33,799 bases of DNA, from the NCBI GenBank assembly GCA_051881615.1, contig JBJEQF010000027.1:1-33799 (forward strand), written 5' to 3'. Positions 15,444 to 24,466 of the stretch are shown piece by piece. Within the stretch, counting starts at the first letter, position 1. Every line of letters begins with the position of its first letter. Origin of the DNA: CAMFTQ01 sp051881615. Lineage in GTDB: Bacteria; Bacillota; Clostridia; Oscillospirales; Acutalibacteraceae. The notes below the pieces were generated by a model that had not been told where the DNA came from, did not search any database, and was given only the letters and a program-made list of their open reading frames with translations. The translations under genes and the position numbers were made by a program.

Positions 15444-15556
15444 AGTGGGGTAAGTGTACCTGTCCTTAGCCGACGGCAAGGTATTGTTTATGGAGTACTC
15501 TATGCGTCACCGTAGGTCAGGCGGTAAAAGCCAAGGCTATACACAAATTGCCCACT
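15444..15556 (+). ncRNA. Structured 5' leader RNA, candidate riboswitch or other cis-regulator
   Basis: The outer helix is AGTGGG (15444-15449) with CCCACT (15551-15556). A second helix is GTGTA (15454-15458) with TACAC (15540-15544). A hairpin CCTT-A-GCC / GGC-AAGG occupies 15464-15481. A hairpin ATGGA/TCTAT with loop GTAC lies at 15490-15503. A hairpin ACCG/CGGT lies at 15509-15525, and its loop contains CAGG (15518-15521), which can pair with CCTG (15459-15462) as a pseudoknot. The block is richer in G and C than its surroundings, sits right at the predicted transcript start, and ends 28 bases before the ribosome site. A U-rich stretch follows the outer helix. I could not match it to a known riboswitch class. 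Confidence 0.55.
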
Positions 15557-15599
15557 CTTCTATTTATTTGTTTATAATTAAAATAAGGAGGAAAAAAAT

Positions 15600-18500
15600 A
15601 TGAAATCTAAAATTTCACAAGCAACAAAAAAGTCAGTATCCCTGTTGCTTGCGATTTTAATGATGTTCTCAATGCTGACAGTAGCAATGTCTGTTACGGT
15701 TAATGCGGCGACATACGATACTATGTATCTATGCGGTAAGATTAACGGACAAAACAAATGGGATTCTACCGATTATGGGATGACGTTGCAAGACGGCATT
15801 TGGTCTATTACTCTTGATTTAAAAAATGGAGATGCAATTAAAGTAAGACCTACTACTAGCAACTGGAATATTGAATATGGTAAGGCTGATAATGATACTG
15901 GCGACTATTCAATTACAGAAGACGCTAATTATACAGTTTCAATTCGTGATGGTGCGGCGAATAAAACAGGTATTACAGTTGTTAAAAATGTGGTTTCTGA
16001 CAAATACACTGTAACTGTCGGCTCAACAACAGGCGGCACAGTTGAGCTTGTATCAACTTCACCGGCAGCAGCAAATACTGAATTTGAATTCAAGGTAAAA
16101 GCAAATGACGGTTATCAGATTGGTACTGTTACTCTTTCTAACGGAACAACACCGACAAAGGGCAGTGTTGATAGCAACGGCTATACTCACTATACTTTCA
16201 CTATGCCGCCAGCTAACGTTACAATCAACGCAACATTTACGTCAACGGAAACACCGTCTGCAACTTACTTCATTGGTGTTTACAATTCAAGCGATGAGAG
16301 CAAATGTGTGTTCATACCAATGGACCCTACTTCTAACAACACATACGTTGGCACGACTGCAAATGATAGTTGGGTAAACGGATACGGTAAAAAGTTCAAG
16401 ATTACAACTAAAGGTGAACAAAAAACCGATCTTGATAACTATTGTGTCCAAAATGTAAGTTTAACAACAAGTGATAGTATTGCTTCTGATAAATTTACGT
16501 TAGACAACGGAGATTGTGCTATTGACAGCCAAGTAGTTACTGATAACAACGGAATATTTGTAATTGAATATGATCCAACTGCAAATTCGGTTAAGCTTTG
16601 GACAAAAACCGACTATGATGCTGCACATGGTACTACCCCAACAGCTTGTATCACAATTAAACCTACTTCCCTGACAAATATGGGTGTAAGCGAGGTTGCA
16701 CCAATCACAGCTACACACTCAGCCACTTGCGCTGGTACTCTCACTTGGGCAGTATCAGAAGGCGAGGACGTTATTTCAATAGCTGTTGACAGTAAAGATC
16801 CTTATACATATAAGGTAACTGCGCTCAAACCCGGCACAGCTAAAGTCAAGGTTACCTGCAGCGTAACAGGCGAATCTGTTGAGTGCCCTGTAGAGGTTAA
16901 GCGTCTTCCTTTTGCAGAAACCGGCAGAATTTATGCTTATGCAGGTCGCACAGCTCCAACTGATGCAACTCTCGTTTCAGATGCTTGGATTGCTGCCGAA
17001 AAGGCAGACAACCAACTCAGCATTTACGGAGATAACAGCAGCTCAGCTGAAAAAGGAGCAGTTAAGAATTACCCGACCTTAGGCGCAGCTTCTGAAAAGG
17101 ATCTTTGCATTTATCTTCCGTCATCTGCTGCTACAGACAAGGTAACTCTCTACAATGCTTCGGCAGGCGACCTTAAAGTAGGCGAGGTAACAATAGCATC
17201 AGGCGATTACGGTGAGGTTTCTTATACAGACGGAGAATCTCAGAACATCACACTTAATGGTGCTTCAAAAACTCTCAAAATTTACAGATCAAACGCAACA
17301 GGCGCACTTTACCTGAATAACACAGGCACATATGCCGGTATGGATTCTACCAACCCTAATGTGCCTAAAATGATTACACAGCTTTATTCCGGTAAAGACA
17401 CAGGCGAACTCGGAAAGAATTCCGGCAACTACGGTGCATACACTGACAAGGACGGTAATGTTAAGTTTGCCGGTGTCAGCAAAGTAAAGGGCAGAGGTAA
17501 CTCTACATGGAGGTACACCGACAAAAAGTCCTTTAACGTTACATTTACCGATGCATTCAAAGCGTTTGGATTTAATCAAGGCGGCAAAAAGTACTCGCTC
17601 CTTGCAAACTACAAGGATCCGTCGCTTTCACGTAACAAAATTCTCTACCAGTTAGGTAAAGATGTTTTTGGTGCAAAATATGTACCAAAAACAGCTACAG
17701 TTGACCTTTATATGAACGGTCTTTATATGGGTTCTTACCTTATGTGCCAGAAGGTAGAGGTAGGCTCAAAAGAAGTAGTAGACGATGTTGACGACGCTAC
17801 ACTCTTTGAAGAGCTTTATACAGATCCTGCTAATCAGACAGCTGACATTAAAAGCAAAGGCTTCAGCTTCCTGATGGAGCTTGACTCAAATGCAAGCGAC
17901 GGCTCATCAACAACTGACCCTGATTATTACACTACAGCTACTGACGGCAAAAAATTAACAATCAAAGAGCCGGAGTATGGATTCCCAGATGATAAAGATT
18001 ACAATGAGAGTGTTGATAATGCTATCAAAGAATTCGTTAAATCGAAGTATAATCAACTGAAAGAAGCATTAAATAACAAATCAATAACCTATGAGCAACT
18101 TAATGCTATTGTTGACGTTGACTCCCTTACAAGATACTTCCTGCTTAACGAGTTTGCTAAAAACTATGACATCGGCGTTACAAGTACGTATTTTGTTTAT
18201 AAATGCACACTGGACGCAGAGGGCAAAGTTAACGGCGGTAAGTTCTATGCTTCTCCTGTATGGGATTTGGACGTAACAGCAAGTAACTGCGAAAAGACAA
18301 ATAATTATTACTCAAGCTATGAGAAGGACTGGACAAATGATAATAGTGACTGGAACGTTATTATGAAAGCAGCGTTCGGCAATCCTGTTATTCAGAATGC
18401 AGCAGATGCTATTTGGACACCGGCTTTCTACACAACCCTTACAAACAATATTAAAACTCTTGCAACAAATGCAAAAAATGACCTTGAAGGCTCATATGAA

Positions 18501-21500
18501 AATAACTTCAGAAAGTGGACTTATCCTTATGACTTCAACGGTCAGGGCGATAATGTTCAGGCACATACGAGCTTAGAAGGCGGTCTTGCAACCTTCAATG
18601 TTTCAAACGCAGAGTATACAAAAACTACATCTTATGACGGTAATAGTTATAGTAAAACTGCACGTGAAGGCGGTCAGATAGACTTCCTTGAAGACTGGCT
18701 CTTAAGCCGTGCGGCTTGGATGACAAAGAAGTATAACGACACTATTACATCTACTACTCAGGACTTCTACATCGAGCGTTATTACGATGCTACTGGCGGA
18801 GATAACGGCATCAGTCACTACGTAAAGATGGATTACGATGAAGCTAACGGTACTTATTCAAGTGAAGTAAACTTTGCTGAGAATAAATGGACTAGTAGTG
18901 GAAACACAGTATATAGATTCGGTATTGTAACTGAAGATGGTGCAAGCCGTACAGATGCAGCTAAATCTGTAACAGCATATAAAGGCGAAACTGCAATTAC
19001 TAATTATGTTACAATTTCCGATACAACCGGCAATCTTGCAAGTTCAGGCGTAACGCTTTCTAACTATAAGGATGTTGACCTCACTTTTGCAGATTCATCT
19101 GCTGATTTAACTTATATCGTTACATATAAACCCGGCACAGGCAACGTTCTTGACGGTAAGATTACTATTACTAAAAAATCTACTTCAACAACCTCCGACC
19201 CGAAGGTTTCTATCACAGGTTCAACCCTCACAGAAATCAAAGTCGGTGCAAAGGTAAATATCACTGCTACAGTAACTCCCGTTATGATAAGCGGCGTTGC
19301 ACAGGCAGGCGATTACACAGTAACACTTCTGCGTAACGGCAGTCCTTATGCATCAAAAACCGTTACTTTCTCTGAGTTAACTCTTTCAGTTCCTGCATCT
19401 CAGACAGTAACATTTACAGATGTACCCCTTGAAACTGAAAAAGACGTATTTACGGCTACAGTTTCTGCAACAATCGGCGGACAGAGCTATTCTGCAAGCG
19501 CACAAACACCTGTAAAGTACATCAATGCAGGCGCGCGTGACAAGAAAATCTACTTCGACCCGTCAGGTAAAACAGGCTGGAAAGGCAATATCACTGCTGC
19601 TTCTGTTGTTACAATGACTGTTGGCGGCAACGACTTCCCAATGTATATCGACAGCGAAGAGAAATATGCTCTTGAAAAAGGTGTATTCAGAACAGAAGTT
19701 GACGCAGATACTCTTGCTCTTATGCAGAAATCGTCAACCAAGATTAAATTCACATTAGGTACAGCAACTGCTGAAATTGACGGTTCTGAAGCTGTAAAGG
19801 ACGGTTCAATCTACACTCTTACAGATGAAACAGAAACAGGCAAAAATGCTTGGTCTGATTACAACGTAGCGCCTGTTGAGGAATATCCTTTCGGTGCTAA
19901 AACCTATGAGGAATTTGTAACAGCACTTAATGCAAACCAAACACAAAGAATCCTCTATTTTGACAACTCTGTATCAGGCTGGCACAATCTTTACTTCTAC
20001 AGCTGGAATGGTGCAGGCGGAGTTACAGATGATACTCTGCAAATGAAAAAGATTCCGAACACAGATGTTTGGTATTATGATTTTGGCACTGCGCCTACAG
20101 CAGACTTCCTCTTTAAGGATCGCTCCGGCAATGCTTTCGGTACAGACTATCAGCAGACAGTTGACCTTGTAGGTAGTTTACAAGAAGACGGTACCAGTAC
20201 CGACTTTGTTCGTAACGCAGTTGGTGACGGTGAAGAGGTATATGTTTACTTTACGTCATCATACCAGAACAACAAAAACCCGATTTTCATTACTTCTACA
20301 TTCTACAACTGTACTCCTAAGAATGCCACCGATAATAAAGGTGCTGCTACTAATAATTCTAAAACAATGCTTAAGTACCGTGCATTTAACACAGAGTGGA
20401 AAAACTACGCTGCGGTACTTGCAAGTGCAGTAAAGACAAAATCAGTTGAAATCTACTTTGATCTTCACAACAAGGCAACAGAAGACAGTATCACGATTTA
20501 TCATAATTCTATCAATAATACTGCTTGGAAATTCCCTGCTGAATTTACTCGTCTTAACAGAATAGGCACAAGCACAATCTACCGTGGTACAGTTGCTCTG
20601 CCTTACTATACAGATAACAATGAGCTGAAAAGACATTTCAACTTTACAAAGTTTGTAATCGGTGACAAGGAATACGCAATCGCCGAAAACGGTGCAGGTC
20701 AGCCGACAGCAGAATTTATCAACACAGGTAAAATCTGGTTCGAGATTAACAAAAATGTTAACGTTTCAACCGGCGCATCTGCAAAAACAGCTCTCGCCGC
20801 TACAGGCGCAAATGTTTCAATAGTAGACACTGGCTATGAAATGAGTGGTGCAACTGTATATTTCCAAAAGCCATCAGGTTGGTCTAATGTTCGTATGGCT
20901 GTTGGTTACAGTGATAGAAGGCAGATGATTGCTCCTACATCAAACGATGGTGATATTTACAAGTTTGCGAATATCTCTTACTCAAATTATGACGGCTTCT
21001 TCTTTATAGATGTTAGTTGGTCTTGTGACGATGAAGATGGAGATTATTACAAGTGGCACGATGAAACAACAAATGTAACAGACAAAATTCAGGTTAATAA
21101 TCCAAACAATATTCTTTATAAGCTTTCTTCCGGCTCTTCCGGTGCAGTTACATCAGAAGACTATACTGGGGGCAGTAGTTCAGGTAGTGGTACAACTACA
21201 ACAATTTACATTGATAAGTCTATTGGTTATAGTCAATTGTATGTTTGGTCTTATAATTCGAATGGTCAAAATAAGAAAGAACCTCTTGGATCATACATTC
21301 AATCAATCAGCGGTACGGATAAAGTAATAGGAACAAAAACATATACAGTTGTTACTTTTGATCTAGACTCAGGCTACACAACTTTTAATTTGATTGCTAA
21401 TGGTACTACCCCTGGTAAATCCGGTGATATTACTGGATTTACAGCAGGAGAAACTTATACTATTACTAGCGCACTTAGCAGTTCTGCAACCGCTGTTGCT

Positions 21501-24107
21501 AACGAATCCGCTGTAACAACAGGCGCTCCTGTTACACCTCCGTCAATCTCACTTACAGCAGCTGCAACAACGCTTTATATTCCGCAGAGCGGTTCTGCAA
21601 CAACAACATTAACACCTAATGTGCAGAATGCTGGTGATGCTACAGTATCCTATACTGTAAACGATGAAGCTGTTACACTTACAGATGATACTTTTGTTGC
21701 TACAGTTGCCGGCATATACACAGTTAAGGCATCAATTACAGTAAACGGCACAACCTACACATCTGACGAAGTTGCAATTACTGTAAAAGCTCCGACTGTT
21801 ACAATCAATCCTGTTGAAGCGCTTACACTGTCAGGCGGTGAAGCTACCGCAACACTCAGCTCAGCACTCAACGCTGACGCAGATTCTGCAACTGTAACAT
21901 ATTCATTAGTGACATCAACAACTGATGCTACAGTATCAGGCACAACGTTTACAGCTACAAAAGCAGGCACATACACAGTTAAGGCTTCAATCACAGTTGG
22001 CGGCAATACATATACTGATACAACTACTATCACAGTAAATGACCCGACACCTGTTGTAAAGAAATATTACTTCTTCCAGTTTGACGGCAGTAAACCTGAT
22101 GACGATGATAAGAGAGTATTTACTAAGATGGATGACGGAAAAACGTCAGGCACATATATCTTTGTAACAGGCTCTATTATTGACAATAAGTTCAAAATTA
22201 CATTGTCAAATGATAAAACTATAACTTCTCCTGATAAGGTAGAAGACTCGGCTGATTACTCTGTATCAAAGAGAACTAACTTTGATGTTAATGCTATTTC
22301 GTTTGTCGGCATTACCGGTGCAAGTGCAAGCTTGAATTCCTATGGCGACATAATTATTGATTTTGGCAGCTATAGTGTTTCTGACACTAACAAGGTTGTA
22401 ATTGAGTACACTCCTGATGCAAATACCGGTCTTGACGGTTCTATCAAGATTTACTCATATGCTGCTTATTACGGCACACAGCCTGTTCAGTCAATTACAC
22501 TTAGTGCAACTGCAACGAGCATTGACCGCGCAAGCAGCAGCCTGACTTCTACAATCTCTGCTGTACTCGTAGGTTTAACAGGTCCTGCATCATTCAGTAT
22601 TACAAGTGCTCCGAACGGCGCTGACTTAACAGGACTGTTGACTGATAACGGCAACAACACAGCTACATTTACTGCAACAAATACAACAACAACAGGCAGT
22701 TATGTAATCACTGCTACTGCCGGTGGAGTTACAAAAAACATTACAATCAATGTTACAGATTCATCAGTATCTGTTACTGACTACTGTAACATTATCAGCT
22801 ACAATACTGCTTCTGCAAACTTCTCTGCTACTAACGGCGGTACTGTAAGCGATATCAAGGCAGTTATCTCTAACGGTTACTATGATACTAACGGTATCGA
22901 CACAGGCTACACAGAAGTTCAGTCTGACGGTTCGGTAACTCTTTACTACGCACTTGTTAACGGTACTACAGGTCCTGTTGTTAAGTTCACAGCCACAACT
23001 AATCACGCTAACGAGGGCACAGGCGACGGTCAGTACTCCTTCGACGGATGGGAAAAGGACGGCACACTTATTTCTGATGCCGGTATCGTTACAGACAAAA
23101 CTGTTACTGATTCAATCAAGACAGTTAATACTGTAAATTACGTTGCTAACTGGTCACTAGAACAGTATGTAAAGTTCACATTTACATATAATTACAAAGA
23201 TCAGGATTACAAAACCGCCGGAATGGAGTATAATCCAGGTAACACAAGTGATTATTCTTATGAAGTAACCGTTATGGTTTCTCAGGCTGACGCTTCTGAT
23301 GCAGCTAAGGTTCAAGAGCTTTATCTTAATTATCAGCCAAAGATTACAAGCGATTACTACACATATGCATTTGATAAGGAAGTTTCATATTCATATACTG
23401 CCGGTGCATTAACAGGTACAGCTTCATCAACTGCAACTAATACCGCTAAAGTATATAAGCTTTTAGTAAAGAATTCTGTGGGTGACCTTGTACCTCTTGA
23501 AAAATATTCATATTTCTATCAGAACCTCGTTCAGCTTACAGCTACTCCTGCTGCAGGCAAGACTATCGAGTGGAAAAACAACGGTCTGGTTATCGGCTAC
23601 GGTAACAACATTGCATTCAGAATTACTGATACTAACACTATTATTACTTACAGTGAGGTTGACGCAACTGTCGCTTCTGACAGAACTGTATTACATCAGC
23701 CGACATACGAGTTCTTCGTAGAGAACAATGTTGAGAAGGTTCGTTTCAACTTCCTCGTTGAAAACAAGGTTCAGGATTTAAGTAATGTTGAATTAGGCGT
23801 TCTCTACTTCTTCACAGACAAAGACGGTGCTAACTCAACTGTATATCCGGGCGGAGCTGATATTCCTGTAGATTTACTCAAGGCTGCTGCTGTAAGCGGT
23901 GCAACAGGTATTAACAAAAAGGTTATTACTTATGCTAACTTTAAGGGCGAGTATATCTTTAACGCAAAGATTTCTAACACCGAGGCTAACAAGCAGAAAT
24001 ATCTGAGAGTATATTCTTACATTAAGAATAAAACTACCGGTGAAGTTATCCTTTCAGATACAATAACGCCTGTTATTGCTTCTATCAGCTATGCAACAGC
24101 AACATAA
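15600..24107 (+). CDS. Giant secreted CotH-domain protein with Ig-like and carbohydrate-binding-like modules
   Basis: 2,835 aa. Signal peptide to about A36 (VNA). Apparent order: starch-binding-like module (~38-110); InlB-like repeat (~137-218); second binding-like module (~218-340); Big_2-type Ig domain (~349-437); CotH domain (~580-1050). CotH motifs are KGRGNSTW (630-637) and SPVWDLD with D889 and D891, which would bind metal and nucleotide. After it come an Ig domain (~1199-1307) and four modules opening with strands such as KKIYFDPSG, RILYFDNS, TVYFQKPSGW and TIYIDKS. These resemble CBM26-type starch binders. Then come two further Ig domains (~1980-2145), another Ig (~2290-2390), an InlB-like repeat ending FDGW...YVANW and an unrecognised C-terminal region (~2520-2835). 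No dockerin, LPxTG, SLH or membrane anchor is seen. Ribosome site AAGGAGGA. Confidence 0.85.
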   Translation: MKSKISQATKKSVSLLLAILMMFSMLTVAMSVTVNAATYDTMYLCGKINGQNKWDSTDYGMTLQDGIWSITLDLKNGDAIKVRPTTSNWNIEYGKADNDTGDYSITEDANYTVSIRDGAANKTGITVVKNVVSDKYTVTVGSTTGGTVELVSTSPAAANTEFEFKVKANDGYQIGTVTLSNGTTPTKGSVDSNGYTHYTFTMPPANVTINATFTSTETPSATYFIGVYNSSDESKCVFIPMDPTSNNTYVGTTANDSWVNGYGKKFKITTKGEQKTDLDNYCVQNVSLTTSDSIASDKFTLDNGDCAIDSQVVTDNNGIFVIEYDPTANSVKLWTKTDYDAAHGTTPTACITIKPTSLTNMGVSEVAPITATHSATCAGTLTWAVSEGEDVISIAVDSKDPYTYKVTALKPGTAKVKVTCSVTGESVECPVEVKRLPFAETGRIYAYAGRTAPTDATLVSDAWIAAEKADNQLSIYGDNSSSAEKGAVKNYPTLGAASEKDLCIYLPSSAATDKVTLYNASAGDLKVGEVTIASGDYGEVSYTDGESQNITLNGASKTLKIYRSNATGALYLNNTGTYAGMDSTNPNVPKMITQLYSGKDTGELGKNSGNYGAYTDKDGNVKFAGVSKVKGRGNSTWRYTDKKSFNVTFTDAFKAFGFNQGGKKYSLLANYKDPSLSRNKILYQLGKDVFGAKYVPKTATVDLYMNGLYMGSYLMCQKVEVGSKEVVDDVDDATLFEELYTDPANQTADIKSKGFSFLMELDSNASDGSSTTDPDYYTTATDGKKLTIKEPEYGFPDDKDYNESVDNAIKEFVKSKYNQLKEALNNKSITYEQLNAIVDVDSLTRYFLLNEFAKNYDIGVTSTYFVYKCTLDAEGKVNGGKFYASPVWDLDVTASNCEKTNNYYSSYEKDWTNDNSDWNVIMKAAFGNPVIQNAADAIWTPAFYTTLTNNIKTLATNAKNDLEGSYENNFRKWTYPYDFNGQGDNVQAHTSLEGGLATFNVSNAEYTKTTSYDGNSYSKTAREGGQIDFLEDWLLSRAAWMTKKYNDTITSTTQDFYIERYYDATGGDNGISHYVKMDYDEANGTYSSEVNFAENKWTSSGNTVYRFGIVTEDGASRTDAAKSVTAYKGETAITNYVTISDTTGNLASSGVTLSNYKDVDLTFADSSADLTYIVTYKPGTGNVLDGKITITKKSTSTTSDPKVSITGSTLTEIKVGAKVNITATVTPVMISGVAQAGDYTVTLLRNGSPYASKTVTFSELTLSVPASQTVTFTDVPLETEKDVFTATVSATIGGQSYSASAQTPVKYINAGARDKKIYFDPSGKTGWKGNITAASVVTMTVGGNDFPMYIDSEEKYALEKGVFRTEVDADTLALMQKSSTKIKFTLGTATAEIDGSEAVKDGSIYTLTDETETGKNAWSDYNVAPVEEYPFGAKTYEEFVTALNANQTQRILYFDNSVSGWHNLYFYSWNGAGGVTDDTLQMKKIPNTDVWYYDFGTAPTADFLFKDRSGNAFGTDYQQTVDLVGSLQEDGTSTDFVRNAVGDGEEVYVYFTSSYQNNKNPIFITSTFYNCTPKNATDNKGAATNNSKTMLKYRAFNTEWKNYAAVLASAVKTKSVEIYFDLHNKATEDSITIYHNSINNTAWKFPAEFTRLNRIGTSTIYRGTVALPYYTDNNELKRHFNFTKFVIGDKEYAIAENGAGQPTAEFINTGKIWFEINKNVNVSTGASAKTALAATGANVSIVDTGYEMSGATVYFQKPSGWSNVRMAVGYSDRRQMIAPTSNDGDIYKFANISYSNYDGFFFIDVSWSCDDEDGDYYKWHDETTNVTDKIQVNNPNNILYKLSSGSSGAVTSEDYTGGSSSGSGTTTTIYIDKSIGYSQLYVWSYNSNGQNKKEPLGSYIQSISGTDKVIGTKTYTVVTFDLDSGYTTFNLIANGTTPGKSGDITGFTAGETYTITSALSSSATAVANESAVTTGAPVTPPSISLTAAATTLYIPQSGSATTTLTPNVQNAGDATVSYTVNDEAVTLTDDTFVATVAGIYTVKASITVNGTTYTSDEVAITVKAPTVTINPVEALTLSGGEATATLSSALNADADSATVTYSLVTSTTDATVSGTTFTATKAGTYTVKASITVGGNTYTDTTTITVNDPTPVVKKYYFFQFDGSKPDDDDKRVFTKMDDGKTSGTYIFVTGSIIDNKFKITLSNDKTITSPDKVEDSADYSVSKRTNFDVNAISFVGITGASASLNSYGDIIIDFGSYSVSDTNKVVIEYTPDANTGLDGSIKIYSYAAYYGTQPVQSITLSATATSIDRASSSLTSTISAVLVGLTGPASFSITSAPNGADLTGLLTDNGNNTATFTATNTTTTGSYVITATAGGVTKNITINVTDSSVSVTDYCNIISYNTASANFSATNGGTVSDIKAVISNGYYDTNGIDTGYTEVQSDGSVTLYYALVNGTTGPVVKFTATTNHANEGTGDGQYSFDGWEKDGTLISDAGIVTDKTVTDSIKTVNTVNYVANWSLEQYVKFTFTYNYKDQDYKTAGMEYNPGNTSDYSYEVTVMVSQADASDAAKVQELYLNYQPKITSDYYTYAFDKEVSYSYTAGALTGTASSTATNTAKVYKLLVKNSVGDLVPLEKYSYFYQNLVQLTATPAAGKTIEWKNNGLVIGYGNNIAFRITDTNTIITYSEVDATVASDRTVLHQPTYEFFVENNVEKVRFNFLVENKVQDLSNVELGVLYFFTDKDGANSTVYPGGADIPVDLLKAAAVSGATGINKKVITYANFKGEYIFNAKISNTEANKQKYLRVYSYIKNKTTGEVILSDTITPVIASISYATAT

Positions 24108-24146
24108 TGAAAAATGTATTTGATGTTAAAGAACGGAGGTTTTAAA

Positions 24147-24266
24147 ATGAGAAAAAATTATATTGCTCCCGATGCAGAAATTACAAAATTCACCGTTGCT
24201 GAACTGCTGTACAATGCAAGTAATCCGGAAGTTCCAAAAGATGATAATGACACGGATCTGGGATAA
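24147..24266 (+). CDS. 39-aa peptide, candidate modified-peptide precursor
   Basis: ATG at 24147 with a strong ACGGAGGT site seven bases upstream, stop TAA at 24264. The product runs MRKNYIAPDAEITKFTVAEL, then LYNASNPEVPKDDNDTDLG. It is too short for most gene finders. The gene begins 40 bases after the giant gene and before a very strong terminator, so the two are almost certainly cotranscribed. The N-terminal half is an amphipathic YxxPxxxxxxF segment and the C-terminal half is polar and acidic, with candidate modification sites Ser25 and Thr36. It has no signal peptide. Similar short 'YxxP' peptides are, to my memory, common as hypotheticals in gut Firmicutes. Being the substrate of the 26662-29329 cassette is inference. 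Confidence 0.7.
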   Translation: MRKNYIAPDAEITKFTVAELLYNASNPEVPKDDNDTDLG

Positions 24267-24304
24267 TGGAAAGTGACTGATAGTCTATGATTGATTAGTC
24301 AGAG

Positions 24305-24335
24305 AAACGGGGCGGTTTATCCGCCCCGTTTTGTT
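24305..24335 (+). terminator. Strong terminator after the 39-aa peptide gene
   Basis: An 11-bp stem AAACGGGGCGG (24305-24315) / CCGCCCCGTTT (24321-24331) has loop TTTAT and a T-rich tail. Confidence 0.92.
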
Positions 24336-24383
24336 GTTGTTTGTGTAGCAGTTTGTTCCGCTGCCGAAAATTTTAACGAAAAA

Positions 24384-24436
24384 TATTTGCTTTTTTTACA
24401 AAAACTATAGAAAAACACTCTTTTTTATTGTATAAT
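24384..24436 (+). promoter_or_regulatory. Promoter region of the LRR-dockerin gene
   Basis: -10 TATAAT (24431-24436) in ATTGTATAATA; the -35 (TAGAAA, 24408-24413) is poor. Upstream TATTTGCTTTTTTTAC (24384-24399) occurs identically before the cassette promoter at 26615-26630. The poor -35 suggests help from an activator or the upstream T-tract. Confidence 0.5.
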
Positions 24437-24466
24437 ACAGATGTATATATTTTAGGAGGTTCTATT

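Noticed and set aside
15444..15556. Known c-di-GMP riboswitch before the surface protein
   Set aside because: The conserved GCACAGGGCAAACC and GGACGCAAAGCC segments of class I are absent, and I see no class II core either.
22764..23006. Antisense frames within the giant gene
   Set aside because: They arise from codon bias in Ser/Thr-rich repeats and lack ribosome sites.
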